Shown here: positions 46,132-54,403 of the stretch, piece after piece
How positions within the stretch are numbered: the stretch's first letter is position 1
How the letters are laid out: every line of letters starts with the position of its first letter
From: Nocardia blacklockiae
GTDB lineage: Bacteria; Actinomycetota; Actinomycetes; Mycobacteriales; Mycobacteriaceae
Direction: 5' to 3'
Length of the DNA: 64,000 nucleotides
Assembly: GCF_015477355.1 (NCBI RefSeq)
Contig: NZ_JADLRJ010000020.1
Location: 30,302 to 94,301 of the forward strand
Notes under the pieces: model-generated
Database searches by the model: none
Told to the model about the DNA's origin: nothing
What the model saw: the letters and a program-made list of their open reading frames with translations, nothing else
Program-made: the position numbers and the translations under genes

Positions 46132-46256
46132 GTGCGGACGGCGCACCCGTAGCGGGGCGCCCCTCCCTTCCCACTAGTAACACCAAACCCAGTGGTTCAC
46201 TCTGGCAACGCAGGTCTCATGAAGCAAGTACAGTTATCGAACCGTTACTGCCGCTC

Positions 46257-46826
46257 TCACGCGGTTCGGGGCAATTGACGCAGTGATCGTAGTGCGTAAT
46301 GCACGCGTGTCTTGACGGTCCCGACCGGGACGCCGAGATCTTCAGCAACATCCTGGTAAGCGCGATCGCGCAGAATCACCTGAACCACGGCGTGTCGCTG
46401 CGGATCGGGCAGCCGCGCCAGCAATTCGGAGACGAGCAGCCCGTCGGCCAGCGCATCGGTGAAGTCCGGCCGCGCCCCGCGCCGGTCGGCGACCTCCTCG
46501 AAGTCGTCCCAGCTCGTCTCGGCCGGCCGCACCGCGCGCATCCGGGCGAGGTCGGTGAGCACGTTGCGCTCGATGGACAGCAGCCAGGTGCGCACGCTGC
46601 TCTTGTCCGGGTCGTAGGTGCGGCAGCCGCGCCACGCTCGCAGCAGCGTGTCCTGCACCGCGTGTTCGGCCAGGCCGGCATCGCCCAGCCGCCGCATCGC
46701 TCGCCAATGCAGTAGGCCCTGGTCGGCGGCGAGCACGGCGGCCAGCCCGGCCCGGGTACACAATCGCGCGCACCGCGGGCCACAGGCGGTGTCGCTGTCG
46801 GGAGATACGGACCGGAGACCACTCAT
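46257..46826 (-). CDS. ECF-type RNA polymerase sigma factor
   Basis: A 189-residue sigma-70-family protein. Region 2 is at residues 35-95 (LGDAGLAEHAVQDTLLRAWRG, WLLSIERNVLTDLARMRA) and region 4 at 130-185 (LLARLPDPQRHAVVQVILRDRAYQDVAEDLGVPVGTVKTRVHYALRSLRQ). The N-terminus contains three cysteines (ACGPRCARLC), unusual for ECF factors. No anti-sigma gene is adjacent; the next gene is the amidase. Start position uncertain: no clear ribosome binding site. Confidence 0.85.
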   Translation of the reverse strand: MSGLRSVSPDSDTACGPRCARLCTRAGLAAVLAADQGLLHWRAMRRLGDAGLAEHAVQDTLLRAWRGCRTYDPDKSSVRTWLLSIERNVLTDLARMRAVRPAETSWDDFEEVADRRGARPDFTDALADGLLVSELLARLPDPQRHAVVQVILRDRAYQDVAEDLGVPVGTVKTRVHYALRSLRQLPRTA

Positions 46827-47041
46827 GCCTGGAATATCGCGGGAAACGCGCGGAAGGCATCGCTGCGCGCACATCAATTTCCACGAATCCGCGCGGCGGC
46901 TGTGTCACGTCACCAATTTTCATCATTCCGGCCAATCGGTCTGTAGAACTCTGATAGACCGGACCCCCGGAAGTCACGGGGAACTTCCGGGGGCTGTCCG
47001 GACCGATCGGCGGCCCGCACGTGAGCTCGAGGAGGAACGCC

Positions 47042-47443
47042 GTGCGTGGACGCACGCTTGTTATCGCGGGAGCCGTGGCCGCCGCGGTGACCGCGCTCGG
47101 ATCCGGAACCGCCGCCGCCGAACCGGCGACCAGTGTTCCCGGAGACGGGCTGTACCGGGTGGGTGTGGACATCCAGCCCGGCATCTACCAGGCGCCCGGG
47201 TCCTCCGACCCGGACCACGCCTGCTACTGGCAGCGCCTGCGCAAGGTGCCCGATGCGGGCGATGCCGATCCCAACCAGTTCATCATCGCCAGCGATCTCA
47301 CCCGCGTGACCCCGGTCCGGGTGCTGATCAAGCCGGGCGACGTCGCCTTCCAGGCCGTCAATTGCGGGGCTTGGGTGATGGTGCCCGCACCGCCGCCCAC
47401 CGGCTCCTACGGTCCGGGCGGGTTGTTCGGCAGCGAGTTCTGA
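47042..47443 (+). CDS. Small secreted protein
   Basis: A 133-residue protein with a clear signal peptide (RTLVIAGAVAAAVTALGSGTAAA, cleavage after AAA). The mature part has VPGDGLYRVGVDIQPGIYQAPGS and CYWQRLRKVP, two or three cysteines and an FQAVNCGAWVMV end; similar sequences are seen in actinobacterial exported proteins of unknown role. GTG 47042 is chosen because AGGAGG lies 6 nt upstream. It is divergent from the ECF sigma gene and could be its target. Confidence 0.78.
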   Translation: MRGRTLVIAGAVAAAVTALGSGTAAAEPATSVPGDGLYRVGVDIQPGIYQAPGSSDPDHACYWQRLRKVPDAGDADPNQFIIASDLTRVTPVRVLIKPGDVAFQAVNCGAWVMVPAPPPTGSYGPGGLFGSEF

Positions 47444-47445
47444 CC

Positions 47446-47480
47446 GACCGCGGCACCCCGCGACGCGCGGTGCCGCGGTC
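47446..47480 (+). terminator. Terminator of the secreted-protein gene
   Basis: A perfect 12-bp stem, GACCGCGGCACC and its complement, around an 11-nt loop, immediately after the stop codon. Confidence 0.75.
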
Positions 47481-47494
47481 TTCGCGACACCCGA

Positions 47495-47508
47495 TGTGAG
47501 CGCTCACA
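47495..47508. promoter_or_regulatory. lac-operator-like palindrome before galT
   Basis: TGTGAGCGCTCACA, a perfect 14-bp palindrome identical to the core of the ideal LacI operator and typical of LacI/GalR-family sites. It lies about 110 bp before galT. No LacI-family gene is in the window, so the regulator acts from elsewhere. Confidence 0.75.
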
Positions 47509-47561
47509 ATTGCCCGGTGTACTGTCCGGCTGAGTCTGTCGCGCACCCATCGGAGGTTGTC

Positions 47562-47621
47562 ATGGCACCGCTGCCACCCGACCGCACGCCCACCCCGGCC
47601 CCGCGGCGGGCGGACCGGTGA
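47562..47621 (+). CDS. Proline-rich leader-peptide ORF overlapping galT (19 aa)
   Basis: ATG with GGAGG 5 nt upstream opens a 19-residue peptide, MAPLPPDRTPTPAPRRADR, with six prolines. Its TGA overlaps the GTG start of galT (GTGA) in another frame. galT has no comparable ribosome binding site, so its translation probably depends on this ORF. Polyproline-type codons could slow ribosomes and tune the operon. Confidence 0.5.
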   Translation: MAPLPPDRTPTPAPRRADR

Positions 47622-48705
47622 TCACGACCCGGCGGACACTGGCCGACGGCAGGGAGATCCTCTACTTCGACGCCGATCCGGGCGTGCCGCGCACCGCGAC
47701 CGACACCCGCGATCTGCCGCGGACCCACACCCACTCGCAGCGTCGCTTCGACCCGCTGCTGGGCGAGTGGGTGGTCATCGCCTCGCACCGCCAGACCCGC
47801 ACCTTCCTGCCGCCGGCCGACCTGTGCCCGCTGTGCCCGTCGACGCCCGAGCGAGCCACCGAGATCCCCGAATCCGATTACCAGGTCGCGGTTTTCGAGA
47901 ATCGCTTCCCCTCGCTGTCGACCGACCACACCGAGCTGCCCGACGTCGTGACGGGGTCGCCGCTCACCCCGCTGCGCGACGGGTACGGCCGCTGCGAGGT
48001 GGTGTGCTTCACCAGCGCGCACGATTCGTCGTTCGCCCAGCTCCCGCCGGAGCGGGCCCGCCTGGTGCTGGACGTGTGGGCGCAGCGCAGCGCCGAACTC
48101 GCCGAACTCGACGGCGTCGGGCAGGTGTTCTGCTTCGAGAATCACGGCGAGGAGATCGGGGTGACACTGTCGCACCCGCACGGCCAGATCTACGCCTACC
48201 CGTTCGTCACGCCGCGCGTCGCCAAGATCACCGAGAATGTGGCGCGCTACCGGAAGTCCCACGGCGGCAACCTGTTCGGTGATCTGCTGGCCGCCGAGCG
48301 GGCCGCGACGCTGCGGGTGGTGGCCGCCAACGAGGAGTGGACGGCCTTCGTCCCGCCGTTCGCGCGCTGGCCCTACGAGGTGCAGCTGTACCCGCACCGG
48401 CGAGTCGCCGACATTCCCGATCTCGACGAGGCACAGCGCGACGGTTTCGCGACGCTGTATCTCGATGTGCTGCACCGCTTCGCCGCCCGATTCGACACCC
48501 CCATGCCCTACATCGCGGCCTGGAACCAGGCGCCGACGCCGAAATCCGGTGCGCCCCGCGAGGATTGGTGGCTGCACCTGCAGCTCTTCTCGATCCGCCG
48601 GGCCGCCGGGAAGCTGAAGTATCTGGCCGGCTCGGAGTCCGGGATGAACGTGTTCATCAGCGACACCACCCCGGAGACGGTGGCGGCCGAACTGCGGGAG
48701 GTGCG

Positions 48706-48709
<4 letters not shown>
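47618..48709 (+). CDS. galT: Galactose-1-phosphate uridylyltransferase
   Basis: A 363-residue enzyme of the HIT superfamily. It has a zinc-type CPLCPS motif, FENRFPSL, the active-site HPHGQIYAYPF with the nucleophilic His, and a second half with YPHRRVADIPDL and WWLHLQLFSIRRAAGKLKYLAGSE. It exchanges UMP between UDP-glucose and galactose-1-phosphate (Leloir pathway). GTG start overlaps a leader ORF; the stop overlaps galK (ATGA). Confidence 0.95.
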
Positions 48710-49824
<1,115 letters not shown>

Positions 49825-50331
49825 CGAAGCGAATTCGCATCGTTTCCCGAAATCTCGCGACCACATTTTGTATCGCGACAAGCGGGTTTTCTTGCGAATC
49901 CAGCGAATTCCGGAGAAAAACGTGCACGCGCAGGTGCAACCACACATGCACATGCATCCGCGCTCGCAAACCGTTCGCGCACAGCGGGCGTCGATGGCCG
50001 TGAACAGCATCTATGCAGCTCCGACGTCATGATCGAAGCGCCGCGCGCGGCCGGGCCGAACCGCGCCGACCGAAACAACGGGGTTGAACTCCGGCAAATA
50101 CCCCTAAACACACCCCTACCTGCCTCGTCATGAACCTGCGAATTCGGCGAATGCACTACAGCTATCGGTAGGCGGTAAGTACCGTAGTGACGGGATTAGC
50201 GCGGCTGCCAATGGTTACTCATTCCAGGGCGCACCGCGCCCGGGGGATCGAGGCCGCCACAACACTGATTACCGGCCTCCGCCGCATGGCAATGTCGCCG
50301 ACCCATCGAAACCCATGTCCTGGAGGAAGTC
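49825..50331. other. AT-richer intergenic region after galK
   Basis: About 500 bases, clearly less GC-rich than the flanking genes. It contains two TCGCGA palindromes (around 49856 and 49873) and one small ORF (49922-50032). No RNA gene is recognised. The last 30 bases carry the promoter-proximal part and ribosome binding site (TGGAGG) of the DUF397 gene. Confidence 0.5.
49922..50032 (+). CDS. Possible small ORF with His-rich start, 36 aa
   Basis: A GTG 5 nt after GGAGA opens a 36-residue peptide beginning VHAQVQPHMHMHPRSQ and ending NSIYAAPTS. The N-terminus is histidine-rich. There is no homology I recognise; it may be a chance ORF. Confidence 0.25.
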   Translation: MHAQVQPHMHMHPRSQTVRAQRASMAVNSIYAAPTS

Positions 50332-50562
50332 ATGACCAGATCGGACGCCGCCCAGCTCGCCGCGCTGCCCGCAGACAGCTGGCGCAAGTCGAGTTTCAGC
50401 GGACCCGACGGCAACTGCGTCGAATGCGCCCCGCTGCCCGACACCACGGTGGCCGTGCGCAACAGCAATCGCCCCGAGGACGGAGCCCTCATCTTCACCC
50501 GTGCCGAGCTGTCCGCGTGGATCCGCGGTTGCAGCGCCGGCGAATTCGACGATCTCATCTGA
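50332..50562 (+). CDS. DUF397 domain protein
   Basis: A 76-residue protein: WRKSSFSGPDGNCVECAPLPDTTVAVRNS and FTRAELSAWIRGC match DUF397. Members are usually encoded next to an XRE/DUF5753 regulator and act as its small partner in streptomycete development or antibiotic control. Here no such regulator is adjacent; the nearest is 29 kb away. GGAGG lies 5-6 nt before the ATG. Confidence 0.88.
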   Translation: MTRSDAAQLAALPADSWRKSSFSGPDGNCVECAPLPDTTVAVRNSNRPEDGALIFTRAELSAWIRGCSAGEFDDLI

Positions 50563-50575
50563 CCGCGGGCCCGGC

Positions 50576-50604
50576 ATGCGCCCACCCCACTAGGGTGGGC
50601 GCAT
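50576..50604. promoter_or_regulatory. Perfect palindrome across the SDR promoter and start
   Basis: ATGCGCCCACCC (50576-50587) and its complement (50593-50604) around CACTA. It includes the -10 box TAGGGT (50591-50596) and the first two bases of the SDR start codon. It could end the DUF397 transcript, serve as an operator, or both. Confidence 0.65.
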
Positions 50605-51352
50605 GACCAGGCGCAAGATTCTCATCACGGGCGCGAGCTCGGGACTCGGCGCGGGCATGGCTCGCGAATTCGCACGACGCGGGCGAGACGTCGCGCTGTG
50701 CGCGCGCCGGGTCGACAATCTCGAACAGTTACGCACCGAATTGCTGGCCGCCCATCCCGGCATCACGGTCGCGGTGCGCGGGCTGAATGTCGACGAACAC
50801 GACGCGATACCCGAGGTTTTCGCCGCGCTGCGCGATGAACTCGGCGGCCTGGACCGAGTAATCGTCAACGCGGGACTGGGTAAGGGCGCGCCGATCGGAT
50901 CGGGCCGTGCCGACGCCAATATCGCTACCGCGACAACGAATCTCGTCAGCGCGCTGGCCCAAGCCGAAGCGGCGCTGCAGATCTTCCGGGAGCAGAACTC
51001 CGGACACCTCGTCCTCATTTCCTCGATGAGCGCCGTGCGCGGACTGCCGGGCAAGAAGGCCGCCTACGCCGCGAGCAAGGCCGGCCTGACCGCACTCGGC
51101 GAGGGCCTGGCGACCGAATTCCGCAACAGCCCGATCGCCGTCACCACGGTGCAGCCGGGCTTCATCGCCACCGACATGGCCGCCCGCGCCGGTGACGCCA
51201 CCCTGGTGGTGCCGCTCGAGCGGGGCGTCGCATCGATGGTCGCCGCCATCGAACACGAGACCGTGCGCGCCTGCGTTCCGCAATGGCCTTGGCGCGCCGT
51301 GAATCTCGTGATGCCACTGCTCCCCCGGACCCTCGTCGCGCGGCTGAGCTGA
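50603..51352 (+). CDS. Short-chain dehydrogenase/reductase
   Basis: A 249-residue Rossmann protein: ILITGASSGLGAGMAREFA (NAD(P) site), VIVNAGLG, ISSMSAVRGLPGKKAAYAASKAG with the Ser-Tyr-Lys catalytic set, and VQPGFIATDMA. ARR after the second strand suggests NADP(H) preference. ATG is exactly 6 nt after TAGGGT, so it is probably translated from a leaderless mRNA. Substrate unknown. Confidence 0.9.
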   Translation: MTRRKILITGASSGLGAGMAREFARRGRDVALCARRVDNLEQLRTELLAAHPGITVAVRGLNVDEHDAIPEVFAALRDELGGLDRVIVNAGLGKGAPIGSGRADANIATATTNLVSALAQAEAALQIFREQNSGHLVLISSMSAVRGLPGKKAAYAASKAGLTALGEGLATEFRNSPIAVTTVQPGFIATDMAARAGDATLVVPLERGVASMVAAIEHETVRACVPQWPWRAVNLVMPLLPRTLVARLS

Positions 51353-51447
51353 GCGGGCCGCCGAGCCGGCGGATTCAGGGTGGTCCCGTGTGAGTTTCAG
51401 GGTTGTACCCGGATGTGCGGGAACGGTTTCGGCGCGACGATGGCGGC

Positions 51448-52119
51448 ATGGTGTTGTCGAGTCGACGGGCCCGGCAGTCGCTGGTATGGCTGCACGTGGT
51501 GACCTCGGTCGGATGGGCGAGTATGGCGGTGGCGCTGGGTGTACTCCTGGCGACCGGCACGGTGAGCCCACCGGGCCTCGGGAAGTCCGGACCCGCGCAC
51601 GCCGCCGATCTGCTCGATCGCGCGGTGCTGGTGCCCGCGGCCAATGCCGCCGCGGTGACCGGCTTCCTGCTGGCGGCGTGCACGAGCTTCGGGTACTTCC
51701 AGCGGCGGTGGGTGACCGCGAAATTCGTGCTCACGCTGGGGCAACTGGCCGTGGGCATCGCGGTGCTCAGCCCGCGCATGCCCGAGATCGTCACGGCCGC
51801 CGACGCCGGACGGCGCGGGCCGGTCGCGATCGCCCTCGCCGGTGCGGTGGTGATGGGCGCGGGGCTCGCGTTCCAGGCCTGGGTGTCGTTCGTGAAGCCC
51901 TGGGGCCGAACGTCTTTCGGTGAGCGCGGGCCGCGGTTGCACAATGCGCCGGCGTGGCTGATGAATCTGGCCGTCGCCGGACCGCTCACCGACCTCGTGC
52001 TGGGCGTGGTGGTCGGCGCGCCGCCGCTGTTCGGGCCGATCGTGCTGGTCGTGGCGCTGGTACGGCGGGCGTGGGCGCGGCGGCTGCCCCGGCTGCGGCC
52101 CGCAGCGGCCGTCGCATAG
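51448..52119 (+). CDS. Hypothetical membrane protein
   Basis: A 223-residue protein with four to five hydrophobic segments (VWLHVVTSVGWASMAVALGVLLA, VTGFLLAACTSFGYF, FVLTLGQLAVGIAVLS, IALAGAVVMGAGLAFQAWVS, LFGPIVLVVALV). Early HVVTSVGW and the overall spacing resemble small actinobacterial DUF2269-like or heme-copper-associated membrane proteins, but I cannot name the family. ATG 51448 is chosen because the longer frame adds charged, antisense-like residues. Confidence 0.6.
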   Translation: MVLSSRRARQSLVWLHVVTSVGWASMAVALGVLLATGTVSPPGLGKSGPAHAADLLDRAVLVPAANAAAVTGFLLAACTSFGYFQRRWVTAKFVLTLGQLAVGIAVLSPRMPEIVTAADAGRRGPVAIALAGAVVMGAGLAFQAWVSFVKPWGRTSFGERGPRLHNAPAWLMNLAVAGPLTDLVLGVVVGAPPLFGPIVLVVALVRRAWARRLPRLRPAAAVA

Positions 52120-52127
52120 CCGCGGCC

Positions 52128-52144
52128 ATTACCCGGCAGGTAAT
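52128..52144. promoter_or_regulatory. Inverted repeat before the thioesterase gene
   Basis: ATTACC-CGGCA-GGTAAT, 6-bp perfect arms, 36 bp before the thioesterase start. It resembles a small dimeric-repressor site and is related in core (TTAC...GTAA) to the TetR operators at 53603 and 53655. Confidence 0.45.
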
Positions 52145-52179
52145 CGACCTGCCCGCCGCGGCCCGGCATGCTCGTCCCC

Positions 52180-52581
52180 ATGACGGATACCGAGGGCACG
52201 CAGCTGTTTCACAAGACCATGCCGTTCACCGAGCGGCTCGGGGTGGAGGTGCTCGAGCACGGGCGCGAGGTGGTGCGCAGCCGGCTGGCCTGGGACGAGA
52301 GCCTGTGCACGCTGGGCGGCGTGCTGCACGGCGGCGTGCTGATGTCACTGGCCGACGCGACCGGCGCGGTGTGCGCGTTCCTGAATCTGCCCGAGGGCAA
52401 GCAAGGCACGACGACCGTGGAGTCGAAAACGAACTTCCTGCGGTCCGTGCGCTCGGGTCATGCCGTCGCGACCGCGCGGGCCCTGCACGCGGGGCGCAGT
52501 TTCATCGTGGTGGAGACCGAGATCCACGACGACGCGGGCAAACTCGTCGCCAAGGTCACCCAGACGCAGGCGGTGCTGTAG
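52180..52581 (+). CDS. PaaI-type hotdog-fold thioesterase
   Basis: A 133-residue single hotdog domain: LCTLGGVLHGGVLMSLADATGAVCAF contains the HGG(V)L...AD catalytic region of PaaI-type thioesterases, then TTVESKTNFLRSVRSGHAVATARALHAGR. It would hydrolyse acyl- or aryl-CoA. Starts at ATG 52180 in preference to 52168. It converges with the MDR dehydrogenase gene. Confidence 0.88.
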   Translation: MTDTEGTQLFHKTMPFTERLGVEVLEHGREVVRSRLAWDESLCTLGGVLHGGVLMSLADATGAVCAFLNLPEGKQGTTTVESKTNFLRSVRSGHAVATARALHAGRSFIVVETEIHDDAGKLVAKVTQTQAVL

Positions 52582-52586
52582 GGGCG

Positions 52587-53492
52587 TCAGGGCGTGACGC
52601 GAAGTGCGACACGGCCTTTGTTGCGCCGGGTCGCCACCAGGTCGAGCGCTTCCGTGATCCGGTCGAACGCGAACAGCTCGTGGTGCGGCCGAAGGGCGTT
52701 GTCCGCCAGTAGCTTCCACAGTTCGGACCGATACGACTCGATCACCTCGGGTTCGGCGCGGGACAGCAGGCCGACCGAGAACCCGGTCACGGTCTTGAGG
52801 TCGGCGAGCAGGCCGCCGACCTCCACCGTCCCGCCGCCCGCGCTGTAGGCCACGAACCGGCCGTGCGGCGCGAGCGCGGCCACGCCGCGGCCCACCAGGT
52901 CGCCTCCTACGCCGTCGACGACCACGTCGAAGCGGTCGTCCCACGGCTCGGTATAGCCCACCACCGCGTCCGCGCCGCACTCCCGGACGAATTCGGCCTT
53001 GTCCGGCGAGCCGACCGCACCGACCACGCGGGTCGCGCCCAGCGCCCGCGCGATCTGAACCGCGAGGTGGCCGCTGCCGCTGGCCGCCGCCGTGACCAGC
53101 ACGGTGTCACCCTTCGCGCAGCGTCCGGCACGGACCGCGCCCATCGCCACCAAGCCGCCGCGCACCAACGCCAATCCGTCGGCGGCGTCGACACCGGCGG
53201 GCAGTTCGGTCACCAGAGCCGGTGCGGCGACCACGTATTCGGCGTACACACCCTCGAACACGACCCCGCCGACCCGCTTGCCCAGCCAGCTTTTGGAGAC
53301 CCCGGTACCGACCGCGACGACGGTGCCGACCATCTCGCCGCCCGGATCGGCGGCGTCGCCGGACCGCAGCATTCGCAGCACGCCGACGTGGACGCCGACC
53401 ACCTCCGCGCGGACCAGCAGTTGCCCGGGACCGGCCGCCGGGCGGGGCTGCTCCACCGACTCGGGATGGCCGGAGAATCGAATCTTGCGCAC
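52587..53492 (-). CDS. MDR-family zinc-type alcohol dehydrogenase/quinone oxidoreductase
   Basis: A 301-residue medium-chain reductase: PGQLLVRAEVVGVHVGV, PGGEMVGTVVAVG, DTVLVTAAASGSGHLAVQIARALGA (NADPH-binding AxxGxxG variant) and ELFAFDRITEALDLVATRRNKGRVALRV. The structural zinc cysteines are absent, so it groups with quinone oxidoreductases. GTG 53492 has AAAGG 8 nt upstream. A divergent TetR protein and two matching operators lie before it. Confidence 0.87.
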   Translation of the reverse strand: MRKIRFSGHPESVEQPRPAAGPGQLLVRAEVVGVHVGVLRMLRSGDAADPGGEMVGTVVAVGTGVSKSWLGKRVGGVVFEGVYAEYVVAAPALVTELPAGVDAADGLALVRGGLVAMGAVRAGRCAKGDTVLVTAAASGSGHLAVQIARALGATRVVGAVGSPDKAEFVRECGADAVVGYTEPWDDRFDVVVDGVGGDLVGRGVAALAPHGRFVAYSAGGGTVEVGGLLADLKTVTGFSVGLLSRAEPEVIESYRSELWKLLADNALRPHHELFAFDRITEALDLVATRRNKGRVALRVTP

Positions 53493-53602
53493 TGCGAATG
53501 CCTTTCGGGATCGGGAGGTGAACCGGAGGGTGGGCGGAACGGCTCCGCCCACCGCGCTGTCAGCAGCTGTTACGAGGCAACATGTCGCCCTCCTCTCGAA
53601 AC

Positions 53603-53617
53603 TTACAACTGACGTAA
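53603..53617. promoter_or_regulatory. TetR operator A (TTAC-N7-GTAA)
   Basis: TTACAACTGACGTAA, between the MDR dehydrogenase gene and the divergent TetR gene. It has the same half-sites and spacing as operator B, 52 bp away centre-to-centre. Confidence 0.7.
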
Positions 53618-53654
53618 GATTACGTTCGTACGCTGAAATGCGTCAAGGGGAAAT

Positions 53655-53669
53655 TTACTACGGTGGTAA
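53655..53669. promoter_or_regulatory. TetR operator B (TTAC-N7-GTAA)
   Basis: TTACTACGGTGGTAA, just before the TetR start at 53681. It overlaps the alternative GTG 53663, which makes that start less likely. Confidence 0.7.
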
Positions 53670-53680
53670 CATTCCCGGTC

Positions 53681-54298
53681 ATGAGCGCCGAGACAGTGGG
53701 ACTGCGGGAGAGCAAGAAGCGCGAGACCCGGCAGTCGATCTCCGACCACGCCACCCGCCTGTTCATCGCACGCGGCTTCGAGGCCACCACCCTCGCCGAG
53801 GTGGCCGCCGCCGCCCGGGTCGCGAAGAAGACGGTGACCAACTACTTTCCGCGCAAGGAGGACCTGGCGCTCGACATCCACGCCGAGTTCGTGTCCTCGC
53901 TCGCCGACATCGTCTCCGCGCGAGCCGCGGGCGAGTCCGCGCTGGCCGCGTTGCGTCGGGAATTCCTTGCCGCGACAGAGCGTTTCGATGCGCTCGCCGG
54001 ATTCTCGGGGCCGGATTTCTGCCGCATGGTCACCGACAGCCCCACCCTCGTGGCGCGGCTGCGCGAGTTGCACGAGCTGCGTGAGCTGGCGCTCGCCGAG
54101 GTGCTGCCGGGTGACGACATCCATCGCCGGGCCGCGGCCGCGCAGTTCGGCGCGGCGCACCGGCTGCTGTTCCAGCGGGTCCAGGAACTCACGCTGCGCG
54201 GCACGGCGCGCAAGCGCATCGCCGCCACCGTGCGCGCGGAGGCCGTGCGGGTGTTCGACATGCTCGAACCCGCGCTCGGGGAGTATGCGGTCGCCTGA
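53681..54298 (+). CDS. TetR-family transcriptional regulator
   Basis: A 205-residue protein: RQSISDHATRLFIARGFEATTLAEVAAAARVAKKTVTNYFPRKEDLAL is the helix-turn-helix (residues 15-62), followed by a helical ligand domain. It is divergent from the MDR dehydrogenase gene and flanked by two TTAC-N7-GTAA sites, one overlapping its own promoter, which implies autorepression and control of the dehydrogenase. Confidence 0.88.
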   Translation: MSAETVGLRESKKRETRQSISDHATRLFIARGFEATTLAEVAAAARVAKKTVTNYFPRKEDLALDIHAEFVSSLADIVSARAAGESALAALRREFLAATERFDALAGFSGPDFCRMVTDSPTLVARLRELHELRELALAEVLPGDDIHRRAAAAQFGAAHRLLFQRVQELTLRGTARKRIAATVRAEAVRVFDMLEPALGEYAVA

Positions 54299-54403
54299 AT
54301 TTCTTACCGATCCGTGACGCACCCGCGCGGTGCGCCGCGATCCCGGCGGTCGACGGCGAAGATCGTGGGCATGCTGCCCCTGACCGCGATTGCCGCCTGA
54401 GCC

